From Spongilla lacustris (lineage: Eukaryota > Porifera > Demospongiae > Spongillida > Spongillidae), in assembly GCA_949361645.1 (NCBI GenBank), contig OX442415.1:5248148-5312147 (forward strand): a DNA stretch of 64,000 nucleotides, written 5' to 3'. The notes beneath the pieces were generated by a model. That model was not told the origin of the DNA and did no database searches. It worked only from the letters and a program-made list of their open reading frames with translations. Every line of letters begins with the position of its first letter. Positions within the stretch are counted from its first letter, which is position 1. Below are positions 23,120-33,900 of the stretch, in pieces. The translations under genes were made by a program, and so were the position numbers.

Positions 23120-25860
23120 GGCCACACCCTCAGAGCCTCTCACATACAGGTCACACCCACAAGGACTCTGCTCTGCTGTAGTGCGCTTAACTCTTTTCTG
23201 CCTCACATACAGGTCACACCCATAAGGATTCTGCACTGCTGCAGTGTGCTTAACCCTTTCCTGCCTCACATACAGGTCACACCCACAAGGACTCTGCTCT
23301 GCCGCAGTGTGCTTAACCCTTTCCTGGTCACACCCAGGAGGACTCTGCTCTGCCGCAGTGTGCTTAACCCTTTCCTGCCTCACATACACGTACATACAGG
23401 TCACACCCACAAGGACTCTGCTCTGCCGCAGTGCGCTTAACCCTTTCCTGCCTCACATACATGTCACACCCACAAGGACTCTGCTGTGCCGCGATGCGAT
23501 TAACCCTTTTCTGCCTCACATACAGGTCACACCCACAAGGACTCTGCTCTGCCGCAGTGCGCTTAACCCTCTCCTGCCTCACATACAGGTCACACCCACA
23601 AGGACTCTGCTCTGCTGCAGTGCGCTTAACCCTTTTCTGCCTCACATAAAGGGCACACCCACATCTACTCTGCTCTGCCGCTGTGCGGTTAACCCTTTCC
23701 TAGGTCACACCCACAAGGACTCTGCTCTGCCGCAGTGTGCTTAACCCTTACCTGTCTCACATACAGGTCACACCCAGGAGGACTCTGCTCTGCCGCAGTG
23801 TGCTTAACCCTTTCCTGCCTCACATACAGGTCACACCCACAAGGACTCTGCTCTGCCGCAGTGTGCTTAACCCTTTCCTGGTCACACCCAGGAGGACTCT
23901 GCTCTGCCGCAGTGTGCTTAACCCTTTCCTGCCTCACATACACGCACATACAGGTCACACCCACAAGGACTCTGCTCTGCCGCAGTGTGCTTAACCCTTT
24001 CCTGCCTCACATACATGTCACACCCACAAGGACTCTGCTGTGCCGCAATGCGGTTAACCCTTTTCTGCCTCACATACAGGTCACACCCACAAGGACTCTG
24101 CTCTGCCGCAGTGCGCTTAACCCTTTCCTAGGTCACACCCACAAGGACTCTGCTCTGCCGCAGTGTGCTTAACCCTTTCCTGGTCACACCCACAAGGACT
24201 CTGCTCTGCCGCAGTGCGCTTAACCCTTTCCTGCCTCACATAAAGGTCACACCCGCAAGGATTCTGCTCTGCCGCAGTGTGCTTAACCCTTTCCTGCTTC
24301 ACATACAGGTCACACCCACAAGAACTCTGCTCTGCCGCAGTGCGCTTAACCCTCTCCTGCCTCACATACAGGTCACACCCACAAGGACTCTGCTCTGCCG
24401 CAGTGCGCTTAACCCTTTTCTGCCTCACATAAAGGGCACACCCACAAGGACTCTGCTCTGCCGCTGTGTGCTTAATCCTTTCCTGCCTCACATACAGGTC
24501 ACACCCACAAGGACTCTGCTCTGCCGCAGTGTGCTTAACCCTTTCCTGGTCACACCCAGGAGGACTCTGCTCTGCCGCAGTGTGCTTAACCCTTTCCTGC
24601 CTCACATACACGTACATACAGGTCACACCCACAAGGACTCTGCTCTGCCGCAGTGCGCTTAACCCTTTCCTGCCTCACATACAAGTCATACCCACAAGGA
24701 CTCTGCTCTGCCGCAGTGTGCTTAACCCTTTCCTGCCTCACATACAGGTCACACCCACAAGGACTCTGCTCTGCCGCAGTGTGCTTAACCCTTTCCTGGT
24801 CACACCCAGGAGGACTCTGCTCTGCCGCAGTGTGCTTAACCCTTTCCTGCCTCACATACACGTACATACAGGTCACACCCACAAGGACTCTGCTCTGCCG
24901 CAGTGCGCTTAACCCTTTCCTGCCTCACATACAGGTCATACCCACAAGGACTCTGCTCTGCCGCAGTGTGCTTAACCCTTTCCTGCCTCACATACAGGTC
25001 ACACCCACAAGGACTCTGCTCTGCCGCAGTGTGCTTAACCCTTTCCTGGTCACACCCAGGAGGACTCTGCTCTGCCGCAGTGTGCTTAACCCTTTCCTGC
25101 CTCACATACACGTACATACAGGTCACACCCACAAGGACTCAGCTCTGCCGCAGTGCGCTTAACCCTTTCCTGCCTCACATACATGTCACACCCACAAGGA
25201 CTCTGCTCTGCCGCAGTGCGCTTAACCCTTTCCTGCCTCACATACAGGTCACACCCAGGAGGACTCTGCTCTGCCGCAGTGTGCTTAACCCTTTCCTGCC
25301 TCACATACAGGTCATACCCACAAGGACTCTGCTCTGCCGCAGTGTGCTTAACCCTCTCCTGCCTCACATACAGGTCATACCCACAAAGACTCTGCTCTGC
25401 CGCAGTGTGCTTAACCCTTTCCTGCCTCACATACAGGTCACACCCACAAGGACTCTGCTCTGCCGCAGTGTGCTTAACCCTTTCCTGGTCACACCCAGGA
25501 GGACTCTGCTCTGCCGCAGTGTGCTTAACCCTTTCCTGCCTCACATACAGGTCACACCCACAAGGACTCTGCTCTGCCGCAGTGCGCTTAACCCTCTCCT
25601 GCCTCACATACATGTCACACCCACAAGGACTCTGCTTTACCGCAGTGCGCTTAACCCTCTCCTGCCTCACATACAGGTCACACCCACAAGGACTCTGCTT
25701 TACCGCAGTGTGCTTAACCCTTTCCTGCCTCACATACAGGTCACACCCACAAGTACTATATTCTTTGCCACAGTGCAGTTAACCCTTTACGCCCCACATA
25801 CAGGCCACACCCTCAGAAACTGTTCTCTGCTGGAAATGTGTACTTAACCCCATTCTACCT
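23120..25860. repeat. 63-bp satellite array with 250-bp higher-order repeat
   Basis: More than forty units of the pattern CCTCACATACAGGTCACACC, CACAAGGACTCTGCTCTGCC, GCAGTGTGCTTAACCCTTTC. The usual unit is 63 bases, with shorter units lacking the CTCACATACA part and longer ones carrying an extra CGTACATA. A higher-order block with one short and one long unit repeats at exactly 250 bases (long-unit markers near 24605, 24855 and 25105). First and last units are the most diverged. Because 63 is a multiple of three, long open frames appear on both strands, but they have no start context, splice signals or domain and are not annotated as genes. Confidence 0.97.
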
Positions 25861-25864
25861 CACG

Positions 25865-26315
25865 CATTGGCCAGGGCTGTACTGGCTTCACTCACACAAA
25901 GGCTTAATGTATTGCTGATTTAGAAAGAAAATTGGAGAGTTAAAAGTAACACCGTACTCACACTGACGTAAAAGGACGGTCTGCAACCACGATAGTGTGA
26001 ATGAAGTAATATATATATATATATAATATATATATTTAGACCCTGTGGCGGGCATCTATCACCGTTTATCTAATCGTTAAAACGCAGTCGGCGCAGTATC
26101 GATAGTTATCGTAACCAATCCGGTCGCTGTAGAAACTAGACGGAGTGCCGCTCAGCATGTATGCTTATAAGAAACTTATCGCTTGTACATCATAATGGAG
26201 AAATGGTTTTCCATCTGTATATCGCGCACGGCGCGCCTGCAACAACCTGGAATGATGTAATTCAATGTTGTTACCAAGAACGTGCGCGTAAAATTGTGTC
26301 CCATGCCTTAACTAC
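25865..26315. other. Spacer between the satellite and the GC-rich array
   Basis: Contains a (TA)n run at about 26010-26030. A plus-strand frame at 26161-26340 has no recognisable domain. No gene is supportable. Confidence 0.45.
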
Positions 26316-26319
26316 ATTG

Positions 26320-27150
26320 AGAAACGAAGTGCCCCCGACGAGGCCGACAAATGAAAAGCCCCCGACTGAGGCCGCGTGCCTCCGACCAATGAAGTGCCCT
26401 GACTGGATCACGAGGCCGCGTGCCTCCGATGGACGATGAGCCCACCAGCACGGCTGGTTTACGACGGCAATGAAGTGACTGAGTCTTGAGGCCGCGTGCC
26501 CCCGACTGGATCACGAGGCCGCGTGCCTCCGATGAACGATGAGCCCACCAGCCCGGCTGGTTTACGAGGCCGCGTGCAATGAAGTGACTGAGTCTTGAGG
26601 CCGCGTGCCCCCGACTGGATCACGAGGCCGCGTGCCTCCGATGAACGATGAGCCCACCAGCACGGCTGGTTTACGAGGCCGCGTGCAATGAAATGACTGA
26701 GTCTCTTGAGGCCGCGTGCCCCCGACTGGATCAGTAGGCCGCGTGCAATGAAATGACTGAGTCTCTTGAGGCCGCGTGCCCCCGACTGGATCAGTAGGCC
26801 GCGTGCCTCCGATGAACGATGAGCCCACCAGCACGGCTGGTTTACGAGGCCGCGTGCAATGAAGTGACTGACCCTAGGCAGCGTGCCTCTGATGAATGAA
26901 GTGACTGGGTCACGAGGCCGCGTGCCTCCGATGGACGCCGATGAATGATGGGCCCCCAGCACAGCTGGGTCCCGAGGCCGCGTGCCTCCGATGGACGCTG
27001 ATGAATGATGGGCCCCCCAGCACAGCTGGGTCCCGAGGCCGCGTGCCTCCGATGAATGAAGTGACAGAGTCGTAAGTAAGGCCGCGCGCCTCCGACAAAT
27101 GGTGCCCCCGACTGGGTCATGAGGCCGCGCGCCTCCGATGGACGGTGTTT
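26320..27150. repeat. GC-rich tandem array, GAGGCCGCGTGC family
   Basis: Blocks GAGGCCGCGTGCCTCCGATG, AACGATGAGCCCACCAGCAC, GGCTGGTTTACGAGGCCGCG and TGCAATGAAGTGACTGAGTC recur in order. A unit of roughly 115 bases dominates the first half; shorter 60-70-base variants follow. The core GGCCGCGTGC occurs more than fifteen times. Single pieces are scattered at 14103 and 22020. The minus strand stays open for long stretches in two frames, an effect of repetition. Confidence 0.93.
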
Positions 27151-27702
27151 CCAAATACACCACACCCACGCCCTCCAGAGCGCTCGGAAGCGCCATTCTG
27201 CCTAACGCTACGCCCACCCACACACAGTTAAGACAACCCATCGTCATAACATGAACTCCACCTTAACTACCATTCAACCTGACCTGGGGTCCCTCGGTCC
27301 ACTCCAGCACGCAGCTCAGTCCAAGAGCCGACTGCTCGCCCGCCGACCGCTGTCCGGCCTCCACCAGCCTCGTAACCCTAGTATCACGGTTCCCATCCCT
27401 GCCACAGATGCCTCCAGGCGCGCCACCCGGTCGTCGCCGCTGTCCACCGCAACGCGCTCGCCCCGCTCCTCGCGATATTTCCTTTATGCCCGCCAACTCT
27501 ACGCTCAGGATACTCAAAATAAAAATAAAATCAACTACCGAACTGAGTAGTGTCGTGACCCCGCCGCTCGCCCGCCTAAGTCAGTCCGCAACTACCGTCG
27601 GTCACGCATGCGCAGACACCAATGACCGAGTCGGTCCATTAACCGCAGTTAACCTACGGCTAACTTACATTGCATGTTATTATTCATTGTCCTTGTGTCT
27701 AC

Positions 27703-27836
27703 GTAACTATGTAGTCTCGGTCCCAGACCCAACGGACGCAGCTGCGGATGGATTACATCACCGCTACGCGTAGCGGTGATGTAATCCATCCGCAGCTGCG
27801 TCCGTAGGGTCTGGGGCCGAGAGTAGTAACTATGTA
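27703..27836. mobile_element. Near-perfect 108-bp palindrome flanked by 11-bp direct repeats
   Basis: The arms 27715-27768 and 27769-27822 are reverse complements with only a few mismatches and no loop, centred in CCGCTACGCGTAGCGG. GTAACTATGTA lies on both sides (27703-27713 and 27826-27836), compatible with a target-site duplication. A diverged single arm is at about 33333-33378, so the sequence is dispersed. It is best explained as a palindromic non-autonomous element. Confidence 0.8.
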
Positions 27837-27935
27837 CGTTTATATATTATCTCTGGCAGAACGCAAGGGCCGTCCGCCAATGGATGTGTGCTACACTCAA
27901 AGGCATGCACGCTCTCGGTAATTGCATATACTTAC

Positions 27936-28038
27936 GTAGGCGGGTGCAGTACTGGGCGCTAGCGACGAGAATCCGTTTACCAAAAGCGGTATCATCCAAG
28001 TGATCCAACCGAGCGGCATCTTGGAGACTCAACTGCAT
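27936..28038 (-). CDS. Possible first coding exon, unknown gene
   Basis: From ATG at 28038 the minus strand encodes 34 codons plus one base, beginning MQLSLQDAARLDHLDD, and ends at CTAC|GTAAGT, a strong donor. It lies in the CpG-rich stretch. No second exon was identified at lower coordinates, where the palindrome and the GC-rich array lie. The protein is not recognised. Confidence 0.35.
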
Positions 28039-28448
28039 CTTCGCTTGAACGATACGGCCGTGAGATATAAGAAGTGCCCGGACCTGATAAAGAGATAGGA
28101 AGTGAAATCAGATAGGACAGGAAGTCTCCCAGATAGAGGTACGGACCTATGGGGGGACGCTGTAACGGCTAAAGGTAAAAATTTGTAGTCAGTCATGATA
28201 TAGAGACAGGCTGTGTGACGACATTATTTATCATTACATCGTAAATGATGCATGACCAGAGTCTGAGTACTGATCAGGGCCGCCGATCTCGAGAAAGAGG
28301 GGGGGTGGGAGGCTGCTGACCCGGTACCCTGGGCCTGGGGCCCAGTTAACTATGGGGCCGACTATACAAATCTCATTTTTGTTGCTGCGCATGCAGGCGC
28401 AATATTGTACAAGTACATAAAAACATTATATATGTTTGTGGTATGAAT

Positions 28449-28524
28449 ATACACACACACACTCATGCACACACACGCACACACACGTACACACACACGC
28501 GCACACACACACACACACGCGCAC
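28449..28524. repeat. (CA)n microsatellite with interruptions
   Basis: CA-rich run interrupted by TCATG and CG steps. Confidence 0.9.
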
Positions 28525-28559
28525 ATGAACACGCACCCAATTCAAATGACAAAGTGAAC

Positions 28560-29060
28560 CAGATAAATGTCATTGCTAAGGTTGCTCTCAACAAGGGTTG
28601 AATAAAGGCAAAACGAATGCACTGTTCATGCATGTTAAATGTGCATAAATCAGCAATTAATTACAACTATACTTTCTAATTGTGCATGCATGTTCTTTAG
28701 CTCCACACTCTATTAAGGCTTACTTCTCCTAGTGTTATATTTATACCTGTCAAGTACTATGAAGTACATGCACTTGTACTGCATGCTAGCAAATTATTTC
28801 AACCAATCACGCAGCATCATTTTTACGTATTTTGTAAGCTCCTTTAACAAATATACCATCTTCAAGTACTATTGGCTATGTAGTTGTCTCACCTCAAGCT
28901 TAAGGGAACTACATGTACACAGTATTTGAGAGCAAATAGGAACATCCAGTGGAGCTGGAGCTAATGTCACATTTACCCTATACATGAGTCTCATGTATGA
29001 AATAAAGTACACAATATAGTGGTGTTACCAGGAAGGATAACATCTACCTCTGGCTCTCTA
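28560..29060. other. Intergenic stretch, no gene recognised
   Basis: AT-rich DNA without supportable exons, between the (CA)n run and the gypsy remnant. Confidence 0.45.
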
Positions 29061-29064
29061 CACC

Positions 29065-29365
29065 TATAGGACATCAGTACACTCCTCAACTGGGGTGTCT
29101 CCTTTTGAACTGATGTATGGTTGTCAGCCTTAAAAGAGACACACTAAACTTACCACCCATAGCATATGCCCCTGGGGAGTATGGTGAGACTCTGCATGCC
29201 AAGTTGGCTGAGTTGACTGACCTTGTGGAGGGAAGCAGCAGAGGCAAGAGTACAACAAACACTCACTCACATGAGCAATCCTTTAAGGTGGATAATCCAG
29301 CCTAGCTGTCTATACTGACTGCTGGGAAGCTGGACCCTCGCTGGGAAGGAAACTGTATAGTGTCA
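29065..29365 (+). pseudogene. Ty3/gypsy integrase C-terminal remnant
   Basis: The plus strand encodes TSVHSSTGVSPFELMYG, a motif typical of the end of the gypsy integrase catalytic domain. A frame change follows, then a stretch of helix-forming residues (LHAKLAELTDLVE), and another change leads to LTAGKLDPRWEGN, which resembles the C-terminal strand region (usually KL-x-P-x-W-x-G). At least two frame breaks and a stop show the copy is dead. No LTR or upstream pol was found nearby. It lies just outside the right duplication copy. Confidence 0.7.
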
Positions 29366-29866
29366 GCATGCTAGTGAATGTCCTGCTGGACTATTTTTAG
29401 ATCACAGTTTAGCTTTTGGTCAAGCTTGAAATTGATGGAGAGGTCAATAGGTCTACATCTTATCAACACCTATTGGCTGCATGGACAAAACTCAAACTCG
29501 ATCTCCATTTGTGTGTGTGACCATTTATGCACCAAATGTGTGCTCGAACCCCTTTTGATGTGTGACATGTAAGTACATGCATATGTATTATATGTGCATT
29601 GCTGAAGAGGATCAGAATATCAGTTGTTATTGCTATTGAGATCAAGATCTACGCTTCCACTATACATATGTGTATCTGTAAATGAACCTAATCCAAATGG
29701 AGGTATTGACATTACGTATGGCCACCTCCCTCCTCCCCTCTGAAGGGACCTGAATATGATACAAGAGGAGGTACATGTACATGGCTTGCACTTATATATT
29801 GTATTTATCATGCAAGCTGATAGCATGTAGGTGTTAGCCTGGATATGTTTAGCAAAATCCACACAC

Positions 29867-29913
29867 CATACAGCATGTAGCAGTGGGAGCACAATGAGAA
29901 TGAACCACTCCAT
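29867..29913 (-). CDS. Possible signal-peptide exon of a neighbouring receptor gene, copy B
   Basis: Same frame as at 356-402. Here the frame is open further upstream, but the ATG before EWFIL is the conserved start. The duplication ends about 270 bases downstream and a gypsy remnant follows, so any gene that began here has lost its later exons. Confidence 0.25.
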
Positions 29914-30563
29914 ATGCAGAATATGGTTCCTATTCTTGATAGTTTTTGTGTTCTCCAAATGGTCTATTTAATATCATACTGGACTAATTATATAACACAA
30001 ACACCACATCACTGACTATAACTGTACCTTTGTGTTTGCATTTGATCACACAGAACACACCCACAATAGCTGATATTAGCACCGACACTCCACAGATTGT
30101 TCCACAAACTACTGTACATGCAAGATATTCAAATTAGAATCTGAGGTAGTTGTACTGTATGATGTCATTGATCACATGGTGTCACTTCCTATACATGTAA
30201 TACAAGTGGCAAGGCAAATATAAGGTATTAAATAATTACTACTTTCCTTGTTGTGGTAGTATCCCCATCCCATCTAACCCATATTATACATGTAACCAAA
30301 AATGAGTACACTTCAAGTTACAGGATACATGAATGCAAATATAAAAGTAAACTACAATATAAGTAAGTACAAATAAAACACACCTAGATTATACATGTCC
30401 AAGAGGGATACACAAAATTTTGCATTACATGTACCTCACACTGATGGATGGTAATGAAAACATACAGTAAATTATTAAGTACAGGTAGAACCATACGTAT
30501 TTGACTGCATTTCAATACTTCTTTTACAGACTACAAAGTTTGTGCAGTCAGTGGATGAAACTG

Positions 30564-30736
30564 TCACCCAGCTTCATCAAACTTGCAGCTTGACCACTGG
30601 AAGATCAATCTGAGCACTTCATTATCGTTTTTTGATGGATTTTTCTTTTCAATCTCCTTGTGATTGGTTGGCATGTTGCTATTCATTTGGTTGTATCCAT
30701 GTTCTTTCACTAAAATGCTGCCACATATTTTCTTCC
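30564..30736 (-). CDS. Candidate alternative last exon of the Ig/FN3 receptor, copy B
   Basis: Follows the acceptor TCTATTCCAG, has 57 codons plus two bases including TGA, and its entry phase fits the donor of exon 13 at 31122. Splicing 13 to this exon would replace the last 41 residues of the receptor by about 56 others. Compared with copy A it has an in-frame three-base deletion and several substitutions, with the stop retained. It lies about 210 bases downstream of the usual stop, in what would otherwise be 3' UTR or flank. Confidence 0.42.
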
Positions 30737-30946
30737 CTGGAATAGAAGAGTTCATGCTAAAAAACATATCTAGATCGAAGATTTGTTTATGAATGCGGTT
30801 TGAATACATACATTGCCTGATAGACTATTATTAGCATTAGTAAATTCATGTTTATTCTCATGCAACAATTTCCTGCTTCTTTTATCTAAACATGCAAGTG
30901 TTGGCTACGTAGTATTTATTAGACAATGTGTTTAGGTGTGCTTAGT

Positions 30947-33900
30947 TCAATGGATTACATAAGGTCTGTGATACGCACATTGCCATTGGTCTCTTTTGCT
31001 CATACAAAGGACAATCTTTCCATCATATTGCTGTTCCTGTACTGGTACGTGTAGATCAGACTTTTCATAACCTGAAAACAGAAAGGCATATCAGTAAGCA
31101 CATTCATTCTTATGGTTGCACCTTTGGGGACAATGCCAAATTCATTAATCTGGAAAAGGGTGAGTCAAAATTAATATCTTCAAAGCCTAAAAAGTAAACA
31201 ATCCTTACTGAACCAACTTCAGCAGGTGTGTTACAATGTTCAATGACATGTGTATTTTCAGCATTGCAATCTGTATGTAATCATCATTGCCAATAGTACA
31301 ATTATTTAACATACACTTGAAGTATGAATTACCATTGAAATCATCATGTGCACAGCTGGCAGGTTCTGAAATTAGCTGCAAATGAAATAGTGCAACATAA
31401 AAACATAAATATAAGGATTTAACATAGCATATGGTCAGAAACTCATATTGAGCTAATCAGAATTAAATGCAGAACAGGAATAAGTATCCACCTCATTTGT
31501 TGATGTTAATGAACACTGCAATAGTTTTGGGGCATACAACCTGCAAAATAAAGCTAATAATTAAGAGGCTTGTGATGGGGCAAAAATGAATGTTGAAATG
31601 TGGTGCCATTCTATTTTAAGCTGATAGGCTCAACCTTGTTTGTCATTTGTTTAAAGCGCATATCCTTGCCTCAATGTATATGCCATTTCTTGAAACCTAT
31701 ACTACATGTACCAGCTAGACTAAAATTATCATAACAGAATTAGATTAAAACAATTGTATTTTGTATGCTTTCATTAAATCTTTCAATGCATTGTATACAG
31801 GACATATATACTAACATATCTTTGAGCAAGTTACAGAGTATACACGGCCAATTCTTACGCTAAGTGAATCAGATCCGCTACCCAAAGGTCGTGATTCAGC
31901 CGTAGAGCGGACTTAATTTCCAATAGAATTCAATAGTATTCGGAACACGGTCAGTAAATTTCAGGAAATTAAGTCCGCTTCATGACTGAATCACGACCTT
32001 TGGGTAGCGGATCTGATTCACGTAGCGTAAGAATTGGCCGTGTAGCTAGTAGTATATAATATGCAATATATTTTGTGCTGTAGCTAGTTTCTTGTATATA
32101 TAATTAGGAATTAAATAGCAATGATTTCAAAACAGCAAGACAATTTGATTATCAAAATATACATATAGCAGGAATACATACCTGCCTTTCATATCAATGC
32201 AGATACCATTATCAAGACACTGGACAGTTTGAAGAGGTTCTCCTTGCTTTAAAATTGAACAAAATACATGTGCATAAATGAGAAGCAGCCCCACCACAAC
32301 ACTTACATAGGTACATGTAAATGGCTTAACAAATGACTGGTGTAGGCCATGTTCTTCATCACATTCATGGAACAGAGTTTGGAGACCCCCTTCATGAGGA
32401 CTACAACTCAAGCTTGAGTGAGGCAGGGCTAACATGAACTGTTTATTCACTGAGTGCTTATTCTTACACAAGCAAACCAGATGAAAACTGCTTCATTCCA
32501 GTGGCTTCCTTTTCATTTTCTGCCCTTCCACACCATCTGGTAACCTTAATTAATTCACCGTTTAACTAAAAATATGCATGTTGCAAGCATCACTGGTTCA
32601 TGTATCAACTTACATCATCTTCAATATCTTCAATGCTTAATTGAAATTAAAACATCATTGTAGACTTTACACCATTTACATGTAGATGTAACACATACCT
32701 ACGTTGTCCAGGGCTACTATAATTTGACGCAATTGAAAATTCAGCCTGCTTATTAAAAGAAAACCACACATAATGTTTGAAATGTCACTTGTATGGTCAT
32801 TATTATTAATAATAGGTAATAATATTATAATGACTCTTTTTACCTGCAAATCATGAGCTGTTCCTGTACATACATGTACGTATTAATATTCACTACATGC
32901 ACGTGATGTTGGAAGCAACAGGCTACACAGATACATGTATATGGAATGCCATCCAATCATTATGATTCATTAGCCTGTTGTTTCAAAAATCACCTGCATG
33001 CAGTGAGTATATTAATAGTTAAGCTACATGAACTTTGATAATAAAAGTTTTCCTCTAATTTAAACAAAAGTTGCCAATAATTGCCAATGAATGTAGCTTA
33101 GTTTTCGCTCTCATGAGCAGAAAATAATTATAAGGCAGTTTATGATAGTGTATCGTTGTTACATGTAATTATTGTTCAATTATACATATATTATACATGA
33201 ATAAATATATTATTATAATTATATTATAATTTATTAATAATGTACAATACATACATAACAATGCAATCTAAGAGTAGGGTTTGGCAGGTGTATTACAACA
33301 TGTACATCACTGGTTCATGAAAATAATGTAGTAGTGATGTAATCCATCTGCAGCTGTGAGAATCAGGATCTGGGTACGAGCATTGTTTATTGTGTATACA
33401 CATGTACATGCCTATGAATCAGATCACATGTATCTGTTGAGAATAACTTACAATGGTCACATACATTAAGGATAAGAAATTATGCTGTGATGTAAGGTCT
33501 GGGCACTAAGACTAGCATATCATATACTCACAGGATAAAAAGCATGAACACATGCAGTTCTGTAGCCATCACAGAGTTTTATAAACATAAGTGATTGAAC
33601 AAGGTCAGGTCAATGGATTGATCATGCAATAAAAATTTTGTTAGATATTGGTTAACCTTTTTTTGAAATTCTTGATCTTGATTTGACTGGAGGTGATTGC
33701 CAGATTCAGTATTGGACTGATATGACATTTGTTTGGTAGCTCTGGAATCATATTAAGTAGCAAGTTAAATGTGTAGAGATATTCTACATCAAGGAAATAT
33801 ATGCAAAGCTATAACTTACTCAGTGACTGATGTACGTATTGTAGAAAAAAAAAAGAGCATATATCAAGCAGTAAATTTATTGCTTTGAGACTACATGTAA

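Larger units (their letters stand above)
27251..28060. other. CpG-rich, undermethylated-looking stretch
   Basis: High CpG density compared with the window average, an ATG-rich set of frames on both strands and a possible first exon on the minus strand (27936-28038). A minus-strand frame at 27263-27517 is Arg/Gly-rich without a known domain. The region could be a promoter island or a remnant of a GC-rich element next to the tandem array. Confidence 0.35.
29597..31281. repeat. Segmental duplication, copy B
   Basis: Direct partner of 28-1697. This copy joins at its high-coordinate end to the complete receptor gene, so copy A is probably the derived, truncated one. At its low-coordinate end it borders unrelated DNA with the gypsy remnant. 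Confidence 0.93.

Noticed and set aside
23244..25847. Long Cys/Leu/Ser-rich and Arg/Val/Lys-rich frames on both strands
   Set aside because: Product of the 63-bp satellite. Kept as a finding for testing, not as genes.
23120..25860. CRISPR-like array of regularly spaced repeats
   Set aside because: Units are contiguous with no unique spacers, and the DNA is from an animal genome.
26459..27247. 262-codon minus-strand frame rich in ARGL and GGTRP repeats
   Set aside because: Arises from the GC-rich tandem array.
27263..27517. Arg/Gly-rich minus-strand frame in the CpG-rich stretch
   Set aside because: Two overlapping frames look equally protein-like, neither has a known domain or splice support. 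Possibly part of an old element.
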